NCBI GenBank assembly: GCA_003508835.1
Contig: PUFA01000006.1
Coordinates: 4,154,001-4,218,000, forward strand
Source of the DNA: Eonycteris spelaea
Lineage: Eukaryota > Chordata > Mammalia > Chiroptera > Pteropodidae
Direction of reading: 5' to 3'
Length of the DNA: 64,000 nt
The position numbers and the translations under genes are program-made. Shown in pieces: positions 43,150 to 55,095 of this stretch. The notes beneath the pieces were generated by a model. That model made no database searches, had not been told where the DNA came from, and saw nothing but the letters and a program-made list of their open reading frames with translations. Position 1 is the first letter of the stretch; each line of letters begins with the position of its first letter.

Positions 43150-45595
43150 AAAGGCAATCCAAGATGGCAGCATAGGAAGACCCTAAACTCACGTCCTAGG
43201 GACACATCGAATTTATACCTACAGACAGAGCATACCTTCTGAAGAACTGAGGGCTCTCTGAACAGTTTCTGCACAACAAAAAGAGAGAGACCACACAGAA
43301 ATGGATAAGAGAACTGGAGATCTTGCACCACAGGCACCCCATTACAGCACACTGCCCTGCAGTTGGTAGGGATCCTGGAAGAGCTCACGCAGACTCACCC
43401 ACTCTGAGGCACAGTAAAAAAATAGTGGTCTAAAGAAGATCTAGGCTGCGCAGAGAGGAAATCCATTTACTAACCCTAGAGCATCCGTTAAGTGGGAGGA
43501 GAGCTGTGAGAACTCTCTCCAGAGTGGTGTCGTAGGCATGGAGAGCACCATTTGGGGCCTTTCCCCCTTCCCTTTGATCACAGGGCAGGAGCTTAATCCA
43601 GGTACTCTAGCTGCAGGCCACGCCATCCTAGTTCACTCCAGGACCCAGGCCCACAGTAGCTCTACTTCTTGTCCCCAGGACTCTCTGAGGCTCTTTCCTA
43701 CTCTATGTACAGCTCTGGGATGGTGTGGCTAATTCCCAAGTCTCCCTGTGGCCTACTCCAGCTCCAGGTTTCAGCTGCATGACTTGCCCCCAGGATGCTC
43801 CTTAGCTCACAGTGGCTCCAGCTACAGCTCCTGCCCAGGTGTGACTTGTCTGGGGGACTTCCCGTAGACCACACCCACTTCAGCTACAGCCTCAGCGGCT
43901 TACCTCTGGGAATCCCTACCATTGGCATCTTCTCTAGATTCAGCTCCAGGTCCTGGTGTGGCTTGCCCTTGGGACTACTCGAGGCCTGAGCCCACTCCAG
44001 CTACAGCTCCAACTGCCCTACCAAGGCAGTGCTGCTCAAGTTTGCTCCTGGGGCTTTCCCTTGGCCCATGCCCATTCCAGCTACAGCTCCAGGTCCCAGG
44101 GAGGCTTGCTCTGCAGTACTCCCTGCAGCCCACATACACTCCAGCTCCAACTGGCCTGCCAAAGACACCCAGAATTCACAGTCTACAAAGGGGTAGCTCT
44201 TACACAAGGTCACTCCTTCAAGAACAGGAGAGGTTGCTGTTTTGCCTAATTCACGTAAACAAACACAGAGAGACAGACAAAATGAGGAGACATAGAAATA
44301 TACTCCAAACAAAAGACAGGATGAAACTCTAGAAGAAGAACCAAAGGAAACAGAGACAAGCAATCTATCAGATAAAAAGTTCAAAACACTTGTTATAAGG
44401 ATGCTCAATGAACTCAGGAGAAGCAAAGATGAGCTCTGAGAACTTCAACAGAGTCAAGAAACATAAAAAAAGAACCAGTCAAAAAAAGAAGACTACAATA
44501 ACTAAAATGAAGAATACAGTAGATGGAATCAACAGCAGATGAAGCAGAGAGCTGGATAAGCAATTTGGAAGAAAAAGTAGTAGAAAACACCCAATTGGAA
44601 CAGCAAAAAGAAAAAAAAATTTTTTTAATGAGGGTAGTTTAAGAGACCTTTCAGACAACATCAGTGTACCAACATTCAAATTATAAAGGTCCTAGAAGGA
44701 AAAGAGAGAAAGGGACCAAAAAAATATAATAACATTTAAAGAAGTAATGGCTGAAAACTTCCCCAATTCAGTGAAGGAAACAGACATCAGGTACCACAGC
44801 ACAGAATTCCAAGTAAGATAAACCCAGAGAGGTCCTCACCAAGACACTAAAATGCCAAAAGTTAAACATACAAGGATTTTCCAAATTTCAAAGTTGGAAA
44901 CACACAGAAATAAATGAACATGACTGTATACCAAATGGGTAACAATCATATTAAAGAAAGATGGAAATAAAAAATCCAAGTAACTTTTGACTACAGTACT
45001 TTCACTCTCCTCAGTCTGAAGATAAAAGATATAGTATACTTAAACAACACGATCAACCAATTTGACCTAATTGACATTTATAAAACACTTCACCCAACAA
45101 CAGTAGGGTACACATTCTTAAAGAGCACATTAAAAATTTACTAAGATAGACTATATTCTGACCATAAAAATTTTCAATATTTTTTAAATTAGTCAAAATA
45201 TGTTCTCTGACCACAAAGGAATTAAACTAGAAATCAATAACCAAAAGATATCTGGAAATTCCCTTAAATATTTGGAAACACAGTAAGGTTCTTCTAAATA
45301 ATCCATGAGTCAAAGAGATCAGAAGGGACACTAGAAAGTATTTTAAACTGAATGAAAGTGAAAATACCATATATCAGCATTTGTGGCTTGACACTAAAAA
45401 GTATTTTGGAAAAAAAATTATAGGACTAAACACCTATATTGGGAAATAATAAGGTCTCAAATCAATGTCATCACTTCTTTAAGACACGTAAATTAAGCCT
45501 ACATCAGTAGAAAAGAAATACCAAAGATCAGAGCAGAAATTGATGAAATAGAAAACAGAAAGTTAATAGAGAAAATAAATGTAATCAAAGGCCAT
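43150..45595 (+). mobile_element. L1 LINE, 5' part, decayed
   Basis: Begins with an L1 5' UTR start ('caatccaagatggcagcata', 'ggaagaccctaaactcacgt'). A repetitive 5' UTR part lies at about 43690-44170, ORF1-like sequence at 44250-44900, and the start of ORF2 (endonuclease side) at about 44990-45595 ('ttgacctaattgacatttat', 'actagaaatcaataaccaaa'). Frames are broken throughout and the rest of ORF2 and the 3' end are missing. Confidence 0.8.
43690..44170 (+). repeat. Monomer-like tandem repeats in the L1 5' UTR
   Basis: About five diverged units of 75-100 bp recur, each with 'ctccagctacagctcc', then tggcttgcc/tgacttgtc, then gggact(a/t), then ccca. These are likely promoter-type monomers of the element. 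Confidence 0.6.
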
Positions 45596-45654
45596 TGTGT
45601 TTTGTTGTTGTTGGTTGTTTGTTTGTTATTATCAAATGACTGTTGGAAAAATAC

Positions 45655-45850
45655 CAAATGAATACAGTGCAGCAGAGCATAAGCTTTGGAGCCTGACAGT
45701 CCTGATTTCTGTTACAGCTCAGATATTATTAACTATGTGATCTTAGATTGTGCCTCAGTTTTCTCATGTATAAAATGAGGATAATAATATCTGCCTTGCA
45801 CTTTCATATATAGCTAATGAGAGTGAAAAATGTAATAAATAATCCCAAAG
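45655..45850 (+). mobile_element. MIR SINE
   Basis: 'gcataagctttggagcctga', 'cagttttctcatgtataaaa', 'gaggataataatatctgcct' in sense orientation. Confidence 0.85.
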
Positions 45851-45899
45851 AGCCAAATTTTTCAACACTTATCAAAATTTTAAGTGCATATACCCTTTT

Positions 45900-47090
45900 A
45901 CCCACCAGTCCCAGAACTGGAACTCTATTTTTTTCCTTAACAGGAAGTTTGAGATAGAATTCTCATACCATACAATATGCCCACTTAAATTCAGACTTTT
46001 AGTTTACTCACAGTTTATGCAACCATTACTACAATCTATTTTAAAAGATTTTCGTCTCCTCTAAAAAAGAACTCCATACCTATTAGCAGTCACTCCCATT
46101 TCCTACCAATTCCCTCAGCTGTAGATAAACACTAATCTAATTTTTCTATATATAGACTTGCCTATTGGACATATCATATAAATAAAATCATACAAAATGT
46201 GATCCCTGTGACTGGCTTCTTTCACTTAGCACAATGCTTTCAAGGTTTATCCATGTCATACCATGTATTATTAATACTTCATTGCTTTTCATTGCTGAAT
46301 TATATTTCATTGTATGGATATACCACTTGTTATCCATTCATCAGGGGATGGACATTTGGACTCTTTCCATTCTTTGGTCATTATGATTAATGCTGCTATG
46401 AACATACATGTACAAGTTTAGCATTTGGAAGAACTTTCAAATTGTTTTCCAAAGTGGCCGCACCATTGTACATTCCCAACAGCAATGTTTGAGAGTTCCA
46501 ATTTCTCCGCATGTCACCAACTGTTATGGACTGAATGTTTGGTCCCCCCCACCCCAAATTTATATGTTGAAACCTTAACCCCCAATGTGACTGTATTTGG
46601 AGATAGGGTCTGTGAGGAGGTAAATGATGTCATAAGTGTGGGGCCCTCATCTGATAGGATTAGTGCCCTTACAAAAAGAAGAGATACTAGAGCCCTCTCT
46701 CCCTATGCACTGCACAAAGAAGAAGCCATATGAGCACACAGCAGAATAGTAGCCATCTAAACACCAAGAAGAAAGGTCTCATTAGAAATTGACCAACACC
46801 AGAACCGTGAAAAATAAATTTCGTTGCTTAAACCGACCAGTCTATGGTATTTTGTTAAGGTAGCTTGAGCAGACTAAAACGTTAACACTTGTTATTGTCT
46901 GTCTTTTTGATTATAGCCATCCTAGTGGATATGAAGTGGTATCTTATTGTGGTTTTCATTTGCATCTCCCTATGGCTAATGATGGTGAACATCTTTTCAT
47001 GTGCTTATCAACCATATATATATACCTTTCTTAGAGAAGTATCTATTCAAATATTTCCATTTTTAAAAAATCAGTTTGTTATTTTATTAT
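45900..47090 (-). mobile_element. L1M 3' region, antisense, split by an LTR
   Basis: 'attagcagtcactcccattt', 'ggcttctttcacttagcaca', 'attcatcaggggatggacat', 'ttttccaaagtggccgcacc' before the LTR, and 'acttgttattgtctgtcttt', 'ggtggtatcttattgtgg'-like text after it, reconstitute one antisense L1M 3' segment interrupted at 46521. Confidence 0.85.
46522..46881 (+). mobile_element. MaLR (MST/MLT1-type) solo LTR
   Basis: Starts TGTTATGGACTGAATGTTTGG, with 'aatttatatgttgaaacctt', 'gatgtcataagtgtggggcc', 'gtgaaaaataaatttcgttg' (poly(A) signal) and 'cagtctatggtattttgtta' near the end. Imperfect 5-bp repeats (ccaac/ttaac) flank it. No internal genes are attached. Confidence 0.9.
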
Positions 47091-47094
47091 TAAA

Positions 47095-47337
47095 CCTACA
47101 GATACTCTTATATGCATTTGGAATGATGCACACAAAGCCTGTTTGTTGTAACAAGTTGGAAATAACACTGATGTTCATCATTAGAAACTGTAGTTCATCC
47201 ATGCGATGAAATATTATGCAGCTATAAAGAAAGAAAAAGATCACAGAGTACTTTGTAGAAAGACCCCAGGATATATTAAACAAGATATATAATATATATT
47301 TCTTCATTTTTTAAGAAAGAGGGAGAAATAAGAAATT

Positions 47338-47368
<31 letters not shown>

Positions 47369-47570
47369 TACAATTTGCTTACGTTGTCATAAAGAACCAT
47401 TGGAAGGATCCACAAAAAAATTTAGAAAATGATTACCCATGTGGTAGGAAGTGGGTAATGGAGTTGGCAGGAACAGGAATAAAACTGAGCCTTCATATTT
47501 ATAGTTTATATATAATTTTGATTTTTGAAACATTTAAATATTTTACTTATCCAAAACACACATAAATGAA
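47095..47570 (+). mobile_element. L1M 3' end, sense, with internal (CA)n
   Basis: 'gtaacaagttggaaataaca', 'ttcatccatgcgatgaaata', 'ttatgcagctataaagaaag' and 'gatttttgaaacatttaaat' follow an L1 3' UTR. A CA/TA microsatellite sits at 47339-47370. Confidence 0.75.
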
Positions 47571-48205
47571 ATACAAAAAGTTTAAAATTTCTGTAAAGTA
47601 TCTAGCTCTTAGTAGGTGTTTCCTCTGCGTAGGATTCATTCTGTGACCTGCAAGTGGATGTCCTTCATAGCGGGAGGAGAGTGGGGCACAGCCAAGCACA
47701 GTTCCAGGTTTATAAAAATCTTAATCCCAGAGGAAAGAGAAGCATTTTGTCACCCAGCATTCATAGATAAAAAATCTCAAGGAAGGGCTCTGATTGGCTC
47801 TGCTTGAGCCACATGCAGGCATTATAATTTGATGCCCTATCAGAACCACAGGAGTGGAGGTACAGTGGGAGTGTCATTTCATCAAAGCGAGGAAGGGAAG
47901 ATGCTATTATCAGAGGGGGCAAAGGACACTGTAGAAATCAAAACAGGCATTTACCCCAGCAAAGGAGACAGGTACATAAAAAAACAATCTTAGTGTGTGA
48001 TGTATGCCATGAGACAGGTGGGCACAATATGCTGTGGAAGCCCAGTGGAGGCAGGGGTCTAGCCATGATGGCTTCTTGGAGTCGGTGATGTTCTGGCTGT
48101 TTTAGATGATGAGTAAGAGGTCTTCAAGACAAGGGAGGAGAGAATGTGGACAGTGTTCCAGGCAGAGAGAAAGGCAACATCAGCAAAGATGCAGAGAAGC
48201 AAGGT
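47571..48205. other. Intergenic DNA with a possible old repeat
   Basis: 'agtgttccaggcagagagaa' and 'atgatggcttcttggagtcg' (48060-48200) look like a common ancient repeat. The rest is unassigned. Confidence 0.35.
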
Positions 48206-48209
48206 AGCA

Positions 48210-48358
48210 TTATTAGCTGAATTGTGTCCCCCCACCCCCAAGTTTGTATGTTGAAACCCTAAACCCCAGTTCCTCAGAATATGTCTGGATTAGGTGATTG
48301 GGCCTTTAAAGAACTGATTAAGTTAAACGAGGCTGTTAGGGTGGGCCCTAATTCAATT
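48210..48358 (+). mobile_element. MaLR (MLT1-type) LTR fragment
   Basis: 'agctgaattgtgtcccccca', 'tgttgaaaccctaaacccca', 'gatlike' gap aside, then 'ggttgggcctttaaagaact'-type text ending 'ggtgggccctaattcaattc'. It stops where the next Tigger copy begins. Confidence 0.8.
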
Positions 48359-48361
48359 CAA

Positions 48362-48960
48362 GAATCTTAGTGGATGCCTGAAACTGTGGATAGTATCAAA
48401 CCCTATATATACTATGTTCTTCCTATACATACCTATGATACAGTTTAATTTATAAATTAGGCACAGTGAGAGATTAACAATAATAACTAACAATAAAATA
48501 GAACAATTATAACAATATCTTACAATAAACATTATGTAAATGTGGTCTCCCTCAAAATATCTTATTGGACAGTACTCAACTTTTCACTTAAAGAAAGCAC
48601 TTCACGGCTTCTCCGTGGCATATCTGAATCATCAGCATCACTACTCTTTCACTTTGGGGCAATTATTAAGTAAAACAAGCACTGTGATACCTTGACAGTC
48701 GATCTGATAACTGAGAAAGCTACTAAGTGACTAACGGCGGGTAATATATACAGCGTGGAAATGTTGGAGAAAGGGGTGATTCATGCCCTTGGGGGGACAG
48801 AGTGGGACAACACAAGATTTCACTATGCTTCTCAGAACAGTGCACAATTTAAAACGTATTAATTATTTCTGGACTCTTTCATTTAATATTTTTGGACAGT
48901 TGTCGACCACAGGTAACTGAAACCAGGGAAAGAAAAACTGTGGATAAGGGGGGACTACTG
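48362..48960. mobile_element. Tigger/pogo-type DNA transposon, second copy
   Basis: Collinear with 38909-39455 ('cctgaaactgtggatagtat', 'agattaacaataataactaa', 'gataactgagaaagctacta', 'gtgcacaatttaaaacgtat'). It ends in GGGGGACTACTG at 48960. The left terminal repeat is missing; the middle is longer than in the first copy. Confidence 0.85.
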
Positions 48961-50000
48961 TCGAGTCTCTGAGTAACTGTTCTGCCCTCATGGGGTAGTT
49001 GCTGCAGGGAACAGGAAGGGCTCCATTCATGTCCCTGGTGTCCCTCCCTCCCTTTCTCCCTTTCTCCCTTGTCACCCTCCTCTAGAAATCCATGGCATCC
49101 TTGCCATGAAGCCCTGCAATGTGGTCATCTGGATGAGAAGAGACCCCAGCCCTCATTTCTAAGTACCTTCACTTACCTAAAATTAGCAACAATTGGAGTG
49201 AGGTAAAGCAATGGGTGTCAGAGGTGGGCATCTGAGATCTTGGATGGGGCACAGGAGCCCCAATCCATCAAGTCTGGTGACCCAGGTAGCCCTTCAGCCG
49301 TTTCTTTTTTCATTTGAGACCCTGGATTCTGACCTGTGAGGAGGTCTCATTTCCTCCCAGTGAGATTTTCACAGTTAAGGACCGAGCTGATCCAATAGGC
49401 ATCTCCAACTGTCTGCCTCGCCCTTTGCTAAGGAATAGGAACTGGAATAGGGCCTGATTAAACAACTACTGAGTGTGGGGCCTGTACTAAGCACAGCCAG
49501 GAGAAGAGAAAAAAAACAGGCTGACCTTGGCCTAAGGAGGGAAACAGCCCACTGAGGGGAATGTTGAGGGCAGAGCAGATAGGTGCTCTAGAACCTGGGG
49601 AATAGCCTGCTCCCTCCTCCTGCCAGTCCCCATATGATGAGTGGCTAAAAGGTTGCTCCCCAACCCAAAGCCTGGTTCAGACCTGCCAGGGGTAGCACTG
49701 TTCTGCTGTGGGTGAGGGAATACTCTGCCAGGGCCTTCCAGGCAGCAGCCTTCTGACCATGCACTTTTCCACCCCATCTCTCTCACCCTTCCCCCTCTCA
49801 CTTATTAAATGAGATGATTGGAGTAAAGCACTTAGCATCTTCCCTAGCTAACAGTGGGCACTTGATAAATGTGAACTTGTAGTCTCAGCCTCCCCCACCC
49901 CCATACACTTTCACACAGTCTGTCTTGCATACATCTCTTACATCAGCACTTTAAGGCTCTCTGACACTGGCATACCATTTGCTCACAGATATGCGTCTCA
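48961..50000. other. Mostly unique intergenic DNA
   Basis: A sense MIR tail lies at 49795-49880 ('gagatgattggagtaaagca', 'gggcacttgataaatgtgaa'). I see no gene or clear regulatory block. Confidence 0.45.
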
Positions 50001-50009
50001 TCCTCCAAC

Positions 50010-50806
50010 TCACACACACACACACACACTCACAGGGGCACCCTCATCACACCCATACACACCCTCCCAACCTACCCCATTTTTTTCTGCGCTGAACTCT
50101 CTCTGGCAGGCTCCTGGGCAGGGGACAAGGGGCATAATGGGCAGTGAGGAGAAGCTTGTTCCCCATGACCCAGCCCTATCACAGAGGTTGGAATCTGGAG
50201 AAGCTTGGAGGAGGGGACCTGAGGCTGCCAGGAGGGGTGGGAGAGGAGTTAAGCTGTGAGGGGTGTGGGCCAGGCTCGCCTCAGTCTGTTCACAGGGAAA
50301 CTGCGAAGTCTGGAGACAGACCAACCTCTAAAAGAGATGCTGTTGGTGAGGAGGAGATTGCCTAGAGGAATACTGAGCCTCTACAGGATCAAATGAAGCT
50401 GGGAGCAGGGGCTTAGAAGGGCTGTCCCTGACCCACAAGGCCTCTCCTACCTCAGGTCAGAACCAAGACCATGAGCCCAAAGACCTCAAGGCTGATAAGG
50501 ATCTAGGAAGATGAAAGGGAAGAGGATCAAAGACTTTTCCCTCCCCCCATCTCCACCCCCAAGTATCATGTGCAAGAGCTATGATCTTTGGGCATAGATA
50601 GGGCTAGGACAGCCAGACAACACATGAAAATAAACAGGAATTTTAAGTTGGGCATCAGAAGATCAGGAGAGGTGAGAGGCTGAGCTCTGGGCTCTAACAC
50701 ATGCTCAACACCATCAACATACACTCAACGTGGACTCCCTACATAGATATACAAACACACAGCACAGAGATTTAATCCAGGCTCAACAGACGTAACCCAA
50801 GGACAT

Positions 50807-50863
<57 letters not shown>

Positions 50864-51105
50864 AGATACCTCTCACCTAGCTTGCATACCCACATACACA
50901 CAATACACTCTCACACAGCAGTGCAACAGCAGCACACAGAGCACCCAAGATACACAGAACACTGCCCCCAGCCTGGCCAAAGCCCAACATAGACAGCAGA
51001 GATATCCCCACCCCTGCTCCTGCCTCTGCCTACACCAATGACCCAGAAAACAGGGGCATACTATGTAGGATGCAAATGTACAGGCACATGGACACATGCG
51101 ATCTC

Positions 51106-51146
<41 letters not shown>
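50010..51146. repeat. CA-rich region with three (CA)n microsatellites
   Basis: Pure runs lie at about 50010-50028, 50808-50861 (27 units) and 51110-51146. CA-rich, cacaca-containing text occupies 50700-51130. Frames rich in HT/VC repeats here are by-products. Confidence 0.9.
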
Positions 51147-51149
<3 letters not shown>

Positions 51150-51329
51150 CACGGTCATGAGATGCCCTGGGGAACAGTCTCGGGACAGAGGGAGTTCCTC
51201 TATCACTTTGGGTCCCTGGAAGGCTGGGGGTAGGGATTTCAGCAGGGTGACCACTCTCACCCTGGGACTTGGCCTCCTGGCTCCTTGTTCAGACCCCCAC
51301 CCCTCGTCTGCTTCTGCTACTCTTGCTAC

Positions 51330-51870
51330 TTAGCTGCAGTTCCAGAACATACTGTGCTTTCCCCTGCACAATTGTCTTGGCACATGCAGTTCCCTTTGCC
51401 TAGAATGTCCTCACTGCACTAGCTGTCCATGAGTCTCATATTTTTTAATTTCATGGACCAGTTAAAAACTTCAAAAGAAAGTTTGGGGAATGATCGAAGG
51501 ATGCCTAGTTTTCATTATGTGAGCAAGGATATTTAAAATATAACTACCATCCTCTATCTACCATCATTTCATAAAAAGAATGCTTTAATATCAACAAAGT
51601 AGGAAGGACCTAATCTCAGGATAAAGGGTAATCCTTTACATTGAACACATTTATTTTTACATAAAACCCATTGCGTTGTCCTTTTTTTCCCCATTTTTCC
51701 CATGAGCCACCAGAAACTTCATTTGGAATTACCGAGTCCTCGGATCATACTGCACCTCCTCCAGGAAGCCTGTCCCACTCCTCAAACCCTGACCTTCCCA
51801 CTTCCCATTAGACTCTGTTGCACTCTGTACATATAAGCCACAATAGGCACTGTTCCTTGAAGGCCTACTC
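51330..51870 (+). mobile_element. L2 LINE, split fragment
   Basis: 'acatgcagttccctttgcct' with 'agaatgtcctc' at the left and 'ctccaggaagcctgtcccac' with 'ccattagactctgttgcact' at the right are L2. The 51430-51730 middle is AT-rich and unassigned. Confidence 0.6.
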
Positions 51871-52175
51871 AGCTAAGCATTACCAGGTGCTTAACATGGA
51901 TTATCTCATTTTATCCTCATAACCCTGAAGGGTGAACATTTTACAGATGAGAAACTGTTTACTGTCTTCCCCCAATCCTACACCCCTTGCTGGAGGCACT
52001 GATAGAAGTTAACAGCGTGGGGTGGTGGAAGGAACTGCAAAGACAGGTCTGGCTGCAAATCCAGGCTCTCCACGTGCTGATTATATGACTGGGACAAGTC
52101 ACTTCATCCAGCTGATGGACTGCACATAAAGCTCCTACGACAGTGCCTGGTACATGGAAGGCACTGGGCCTGTGA
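51870..52175. mobile_element. MIR (-) then MIR (+)
   Basis: 'tctcattttatcctcataac', 'ttttacagatgagaaactgt' antisense. 'ctgcaaatccaggctctcca', 'gacaagtcacttcatccagc', 'cagtgcctggtacatggaag' sense. Confidence 0.8.
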
Positions 52176-52189
52176 GTTACTCCCCTCCC

Positions 52190-52890
52190 ATGTCCCCCAG
52201 TCTTCCCTCCCTGATGCTTATGACTTTCTCTGTATCTCATTCTCCTGATTGTCCTCCCACCTTTCTTTCTAGGCCCCTGTGTTAGACCCTACTGCTTTTC
52301 TTCCCTCTAAAAGTGGGAGTGCTCCAGGGAACAATTCTTGACCCTCTTCTGTATTCTACCTGTGCTGCTCCAGGGAACAATTCTTGACCCTCTTCTGTAT
52401 TCTACCTGTGCTCCCTCACCAGGTGATCTCATCCAGTCCCATAGCTTTATACATCATCCATACATTGACTCCAACATTTAATTTCCAGTCCTGATTGCTC
52501 CCTAGAACTCCAAACCTATATATTCAACAGCCAACTTGACACCTTCCCCACATATAGGCCTTATGAGTCTCTCAGACTTAATACATATAAAACAGAGACT
52601 TGATTCTTCTTGTTCTAATCCATTTCTTCAAGAATTTTCCCATTTCAGTAAATCATCACATTATTACCCAGTTGCTCAAGCCAAAATCACATGTGATTCT
52701 CTCTTTCTCTCATCCCTCACCTATACTCACCCAGTAAATCTCAGTGCTTTTATCTCCAAAATACAGCCCCAAACCTTCATTTCTCTCCATCTTTACTGTT
52801 GTCACTGGAGTCTGAGTTCCCATCATCTTCCATCTGGTTCACACAAAATATATCCTAATTGGTCTCTCTCTGCACCTACTTTTACTGCTT
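52190..52890 (+). mobile_element. L2 LINE, upstream part
   Basis: 'caggtgatctcatccagtcc', 'agctttatacatcatccata', 'aactccaaacctatatattc', 'caaccaact'-type and 'cccagtaaatctcagtgctt' follow the L2 ORF2 end and upstream 3' region. It resumes at 54600 after an inserted L1. Confidence 0.7.
52321..52412 (+). repeat. Perfect 46-bp tandem duplication
   Basis: Units 52321-52366 and 52367-52412 are identical over all 46 bases (each begins gctccagggaacaattcttg). They lie inside old, otherwise diverged L2 sequence, so the duplication is much younger than its host repeat. Confidence 0.95.
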
Positions 52891-52894
52891 TAAA

Positions 52895-54590
52895 AGGCTA
52901 ATTTTAAAGTATGTTTTCAGATCAGCTAACGTGAGTCCTTCAACTTGGTTCTTTTCAAAATTATCTTGGCTATTCTAATTCCTTTGCATGTTCCCATAAA
53001 TTTTAGAATGAGCTTATCACATAGATATACAAAAAAATTTGCTGGGATTTTGACTGAGATTGCTTTGAACATATATATCAATTTAGGCGTAACAGATATC
53101 TTAACAATATTCAGTTTTCCAATCCATGAATATAGTTTATCTGACCATTTATTAAGGTCTTCTTTATTTCAACACTGGTTTATAGTGTTCAATATAGAGG
53201 TCTTGTATATCTTTTTCTAAATCTATTTCTAAGTATTTTATGCTTTTTTATGCTATAAATTTATAAATAAGCTTTTAAAATTTCTCTTTCCTAAATGGTA
53301 ACAGATAATATACAGAAATACAATTGATTTTTGTGTATGGACTTTGTATCCTGAAATATGTGAAATTCTCTTGGCTGCTACTCCAATTGGTCTTATCACT
53401 TTTGAGGATCCCTTAGGCTCTACATATAAAAGCAGTTTTACTTTTCCTTTTCAGTCCTTGTGCCTTTTATATCCTTTTCTTGTCTTGTTGCACTGGCTAG
53501 AATTTCCAGTATAATATTGAATAGAAGTGATGAGAGCAGCAAGCATCTTTGCCTTGTTCCTAAAAAGCATTCTTTTTTTTTTTTCACTATAAAGTATGGT
53601 ATAAACTGTAGTTTTTCATAGATGGCTATTATTAGGCTGAGAAAATTCTCTTCTATTTCTAATTTCCTGAGGGGTTTTTGGTTTTTTTTTTCCAATCATG
53701 AATGGGTTGAATTTTGGCAAGTGCTCTTTTCTGCATTTATTGAGATGATCTTATAGTTCTTCTCCTTTATTCTGTTGATGTGGTGAATTAAATTGTCTTT
53801 TAAAACATTAAACTTTGCATCCCTAGAATAAACACTTAGTAATAATGTATTCTCTTTTTTATATATTACTAAACTTGATTTGATAATATCTTGTTAAAGG
53901 TTTTTTGCATTTTGTTCATGAGTGATATTGAACTATAATTTTCTTCTCTTATAAACGTCTTTGTCAGGTTTTGGCATCAGAGGTGTGTTAGATTAAAGAT
54001 TGCTGCAAATTCTTTGCTACTTTCCCACTGAGAGGTAGAGTCTAATTTTCTTCTCTTTGAATCTGGGCTGTCTTAATGACTTGTTTGACCAATAGACGTG
54101 CCTTTCCAAAGCTAGATTATAAGACACATTGCATTGCAGCTTCTTCCCAGGCCTCTTGGAATGCTCACACTTACAGCCTGAGAAGCCATGTAGGAAATCC
54201 AACTACCCTGAGGCCACCATGCTGTGAGCCAAGAGGCCATGTGGAGAGGGAAAGAAAGATGCCCAGCCAGCTTCCAATTGTTACAGCCCCCAGACATTTG
54301 AGTCACCCCAGCTGGGGCTCCAGACATTATGGAGCATACATAAGCCATCCCCAGTGTGGCCTGTCTAAAATCCTAAACCTCGAATCATGAGATATAATAA
54401 TAATAAATTATTGTCTTAAGCCACAACTTTTTAGGATAGTCTATTTTCTGAAAATGTTTGTGTAAGACTAGTATTATTTATTCCTTAAATATTTGATAGA
54501 ATTTACCAGTGAAGCCATCTGGGTGGGAAATTTTTACATTATAAATTCAATTTCTTTAATAGATATAGAGCTATCCAGATTTTCCATTTT
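52895..54590 (-). mobile_element. L1 ORF2 segment, antisense, inserted into L2
   Basis: Antisense reverse-transcriptase region: 'gctgggattttgactgagat', 'caatccatgaatatagttta', 'tttctaagtattttatgctt', 'atattgaatagaagtgatga', 'gcatttattgagatgatctt', 'ttaccagtgaagccatctgg'. Many indels; non-functional. An LTR interrupts it at 53985-54470. Confidence 0.85.
53985..54470 (+). mobile_element. ERVL/MaLR-class LTR inside the L1
   Basis: 'tgttagattaaagattgctg' start, 'cttgaatctgggct'-type CCAAT region ('gtttgaccaatagacgtgcc'), 'gaaatccaactaccctgagg', 'ataataaattattgtcttaa' and 'gccacaactttttaggatag' near the end. L1 text flanks both sides. Confidence 0.7.
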
Positions 54591-54599
54591 TTCTTATAG

Positions 54600-55095
54600 A
54601 ATGATCTTTTAAATGTCAATAAATTATACCACTTCCCTTGTTAAAAACCCCAATGGCTTCCCCTTGCATCAAGAATCAAATTCAAAGTCCCTTCCATAAC
54701 CTATAAGGCCTTTATGATCGGCTCCTGTCTGCCTTTCAGATTTCACCTGGAGCCATATTCCTAATATTCACAGGGATGATTCCTTAATGTCATTCAGATT
54801 TTCAGCCCAGGTATACCCTTCAGAGGGAGGTATTTTTGATCAACAGGTCAAAATAATCTCCTCAATTGCTCTATATCATATTATCCATTTAAAAGTGTTA
54901 TAACATTATCACTAGCTGACATTAGCTTTATCCTTAGTTTACTCACTTATTTCTACATGGTCAGCAAATGTTTCTGAAATTTCAGACCAATGAGGCAGTG
55001 ACCTTGTTGGTCTTATTCACAACTGTATCCCTAGAGCCTAGAACCCTTGTCACAGAAGGTGGTAAATACATATTTACTAAATTGTTGACTTGTTG
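54600..55095 (+). mobile_element. L2 LINE, 3' end (continuation)
   Basis: 'ccaatggcttccccttgcat', 'cctataaggcctttatgatc', 'atccctagagcctagaaccc', 'aatacatatttactaaattg' finish the L2 begun at 52190. Confidence 0.8.

Noticed and set aside
43074..45000. Open frames within the L1/HAL1 block
   Set aside because: They belong to decayed retroelements or their antisense strands and do not represent host genes.
50808..50861. CRISPR-like regular repeats
   Set aside because: The regular pattern is a plain CA microsatellite in a mammalian genome; there are no spacers.
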